From Bacteroidota bacterium (lineage in GTDB: Bacteria; Bacteroidota; Bacteroidia; NS11-12g; UBA9320): a stretch of 8,301 nucleotides of DNA. The stretch spans positions 1-8,301 of the forward strand of contig CANMPY010000062.1 in NCBI GenBank assembly GCA_947499775.1. Reading direction: 5' to 3'. Each line of letters opens with the position of its first letter. The first letter of the stretch is position 1. Below, piece after piece: positions 6,861 through 8,301 of this stretch. The position numbers and the translations under genes were made by a program. Below the pieces are notes generated by a model. That model saw only the letters and a list, made by a program, of their open reading frames with translations. It did not search any database and had not been told where the DNA came from.

Positions 6861-7868
6861 TTATCCCTTGTTATTTACTGTAAAAACAACAACCTCTCTT
6901 ATAGGAGTGAATTCAAAATTTAGGGCTTCTTTTATTTTTTTATTCGTGTAGCTTATAGTCTTAAAGCTACTGTCGGCCGACTCTTTAGTAATAAGCCCAC
7001 GTTTCCTAGTTAAAAACCCAATAAGGCTATACCATCGCCATGCTATGCTTGCAATAAAAGGTGTAATAGAAACACTCGGTCTTTTGGCTTTAAAGGCATC
7101 CGAAATTAAATTCATCAGGTCTTGAAATTTTAAATTTTCACCCACTATCAGATACCTTTCTGCACGCAAATTACTTTGAGCTAATTCTATCATCGCCCTT
7201 GCAACATCATAAACAGATACAAATGCATTACTCCCAGATGTGTAGAATGGAAAATTTCTTGATGCATTTTTAAAGAATATGCCAGTCCCTCGGCTCCAAT
7301 CTCCCGGTCCAATAATTATGCATGGATTAACGATTACTGCGTTCAATCCCTCCTCAATCCCTCTCCAAACTTCTAATTCGGCATAATATTTACTTGCTGC
7401 ATAATTAGAACTCCCATCTTTTTCGTCCCATAAACTAGTTTCATCTGTTATCAACTCAGCTTCAGCTTTGCCAACAGCAGCTGTACTGCTAACGTGTATT
7501 AATTTAGCACACGCATTTTCAAGACAAGCATTTACTATATTTTTGGTACCAAGTACATTTAATTTATAAAGTTTTTCTTGATCCGATTTATAAAAGGAAA
7601 CCAAACCCGCACAATGAAATACGAGTTGATCCTTTTTTAGTGTGGCTAATAAAAACTCATAATCAAGGATATCTCCATCCACCCATTCCAAATTTTTTAC
7701 CACCAAACTTTTATCCTGTCCAAAATAAAGGCCTGATATAAAAGTAAACTCATTTAAGGATGATTGAGCCCTTTTGGAGGCTTGTACAAAATACCCCTTT
7801 TGCAGTAATGCACATACTAAATGAGACCCTAAAAAGCCGGTTGCGCCGGTAACAAAAACCACTTGCAC
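6861..7868 (-). CDS. NAD(P)-dependent epimerase/dehydratase, extended SDR family (dihydroflavonol-reductase-like)
   Basis: The product is a cytoplasmic oxidoreductase with a Rossmann fold. The cofactor loop is TGATGFLG (7-14; G8, G11, G14), and an acidic stretch (DGDILD, 64-69) follows the third strand. HCAG is at 85-88. The catalytic set is complete: S127/S128/T129, Y156 and K160 in the YxxxK pattern. An NPCIIIGPGDW segment (181-191) is typical of the extended SDR group that includes dihydroflavonol 4-reductase and 3-beta-hydroxysteroid dehydrogenase-like proteins. The C-terminal substrate domain is generic, so the substrate cannot be named. The 335-residue length is normal. The start codon is GTG (7866-7868), because an in-frame stop lies a few codons upstream and no ATG intervenes; a second GTG two codons later (7860-7862) is equally possible. 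It converges on the beta-helix gene with 2 bp between stop codons and diverges from the ureohydrolase gene. Confidence 0.92.
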   Translation of the reverse strand: MQVVFVTGATGFLGSHLVCALLQKGYFVQASKRAQSSLNEFTFISGLYFGQDKSLVVKNLEWVDGDILDYEFLLATLKKDQLVFHCAGLVSFYKSDQEKLYKLNVLGTKNIVNACLENACAKLIHVSSTAAVGKAEAELITDETSLWDEKDGSSNYAASKYYAELEVWRGIEEGLNAVIVNPCIIIGPGDWSRGTGIFFKNASRNFPFYTSGSNAFVSVYDVARAMIELAQSNLRAERYLIVGENLKFQDLMNLISDAFKAKRPSVSITPFIASIAWRWYSLIGFLTRKRGLITKESADSSFKTISYTNKKIKEALNFEFTPIREVVVFTVNNKG

Positions 7869-7879
7869 GTTGAATAATT

Positions 7880-7887
7880 TAACTTTG
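7880..7887 (+). promoter_or_regulatory. Candidate -7 promoter element for the ureohydrolase gene (TAnnTTTG)
   Basis: TAACTTTG is an exact match to the Bacteroidota -7 consensus and is followed by C, as is common. Transcription would start near 7894, about 19 bases before the ATG at 7913. The nearest TTG (7863-7865) is 14 bases upstream, shorter than the ideal 19-21, so the -33 part is poor. The element lies in the 44-base divergent gap shared with the SDR gene. Confidence 0.45.
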
Positions 7888-7912
7888 CTAAATTAGTTCA
7901 TGTATTCCACTC

Positions 7913-8301
7913 ATGCTTAAAGAATTTTTAAGTCCATATACACCCAACCCAAGCCAATGGAAAGAAACATCTATTGGGCACCTTACGTGTTTTTATATAA
8001 CCGAAATACCTGATTTAGGGGAAACTGACATTGCCATTATTGGTATTAATGATGGCCGCAAGTCTCTGCTTAATGAAAGTTGTAGCCGCGCGCCCGATAC
8101 AATACGGAATGAATTTTATAAATTAATACGACAAAATACCCGCTTAAGATTAAGCGACCTTGGTAATATTACAGCTGGCGAAACTTTTGAAGATAGCATT
8201 GCTGCATTAAAACTCGTTACGGAGGCTTTATTAAAAGAAAATATTATACCTATTATTTTAGGAGGCAGCAATGAATTGATATATGGTCAATATATAGCGT
8301 A
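7913..8301 (+). CDS. Arginase/agmatinase/formimidoylglutamase-family protein (N-terminal part, cut by window edge)
   Basis: Translation from the ATG at 7913-7915 stays open for 129 codons to the window end. The N-terminal half matches the ureohydrolase fold. A strand with IAIIGIND is at 40-47. SCSRAPDTIRNEFYKL (56-71) corresponds to the G-x-GP-x-x-IR-x-x-L signature region. Residues 82-90 (DLGNITAGE) match the family's D-x-G strand. ILGGSNELIYGQY (115-127) matches the first metal-binding motif, GGDHS. Family members hydrolyse guanidino or formimino groups with two manganese ions, in arginine or histidine breakdown. Here the motif is G-G-S-N-E, so the histidine that binds manganese is N120. 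I recall other Bacteroidota members annotated as formimidoylglutamase that also deviate here, which would make this a lineage subfamily of uncertain activity. The remaining metal-ligand motifs lie beyond the window. Being incomplete, it gets no gene symbol. Confidence 0.85.
   Translation, partial: MLKEFLSPYTPNPSQWKETSIGHLTCFYITEIPDLGETDIAIIGINDGRKSLLNESCSRAPDTIRNEFYKLIRQNTRLRLSDLGNITAGETFEDSIAALKLVTEALLKENIIPIILGGSNELIYGQYIA

Noticed and set aside
1..8301. Insertion sequences, CRISPR arrays, phage genes, tRNA or rRNA genes
   Set aside because: No transposase-like protein, terminal inverted repeats with target duplications, regularly spaced repeats, integrase or cloverleaf was found on reading both strands. 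The direct and inverted repeats seen are short and A/T-rich.

Overview
The window looks like chromosomal DNA of a member of the phylum Bacteroidota. The base composition is AT-rich. Start codons are preceded by A/T-rich stretches rather than clear Shine-Dalgarno sequences. Several intergenic regions carry the Bacteroidota-type -7 promoter word TAnnTTTG. One secreted protein ends in a type IX secretion (T9SS) sorting domain. The RecQ and TyrRS proteins also have the domain layout I associate with this phylum. I cannot name the genus.

Layout: (1) Positions 1-1047, minus strand: kdsD (arabinose-5-phosphate isomerase, SIS plus two CBS domains), followed by what may be the first five codons of another co-directional gene running off the left edge. 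(2) 1102-3294, plus: a full-length RecQ helicase, divergent from kdsD. (3) 3295-3593: a 299-bp gene-free gap with a convincing intrinsic terminator at 3410-3457 and a short direct repeat. (4) 3594-4880, plus: tyrS, whose HIGH motif reads GVGN. (5) 4932-5345, plus: a small protein with four predicted membrane segments and no function I recognise. (6) 5446-6858, plus: a secreted right-handed beta-helix protein with a T9SS C-terminal domain. (7) 6861-7868, minus: an extended-SDR NAD(P)-dependent reductase/epimerase, tail to tail with the previous gene with only 2 bp between stop codons. (8) 7913-8301, plus: the start of an arginase/formimidoylglutamase-family gene, cut by the right edge and divergent from the SDR gene.

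The genes do not form one pathway. KdsD supplies arabinose-5-phosphate for Kdo and thus lipopolysaccharide. RecQ works in recombination and repair, and TyrRS in translation. The beta-helix protein is probably exported and either surface-attached or released. The SDR and ureohydrolase genes are probably metabolic, with unknown substrates. The arrangement looks like ordinary core genome with a few lineage-specific genes between.

I found no mobile element, CRISPR array, tRNA, rRNA or defence cluster, and no convincing undescribed multi-gene system. The points most worth a second look are the altered HIGH motif of TyrRS, the replaced metal-ligand histidine in the ureohydrolase, the beta-helix T9SS protein, the unrecognised membrane protein, and a probable start-site error in kdsD.
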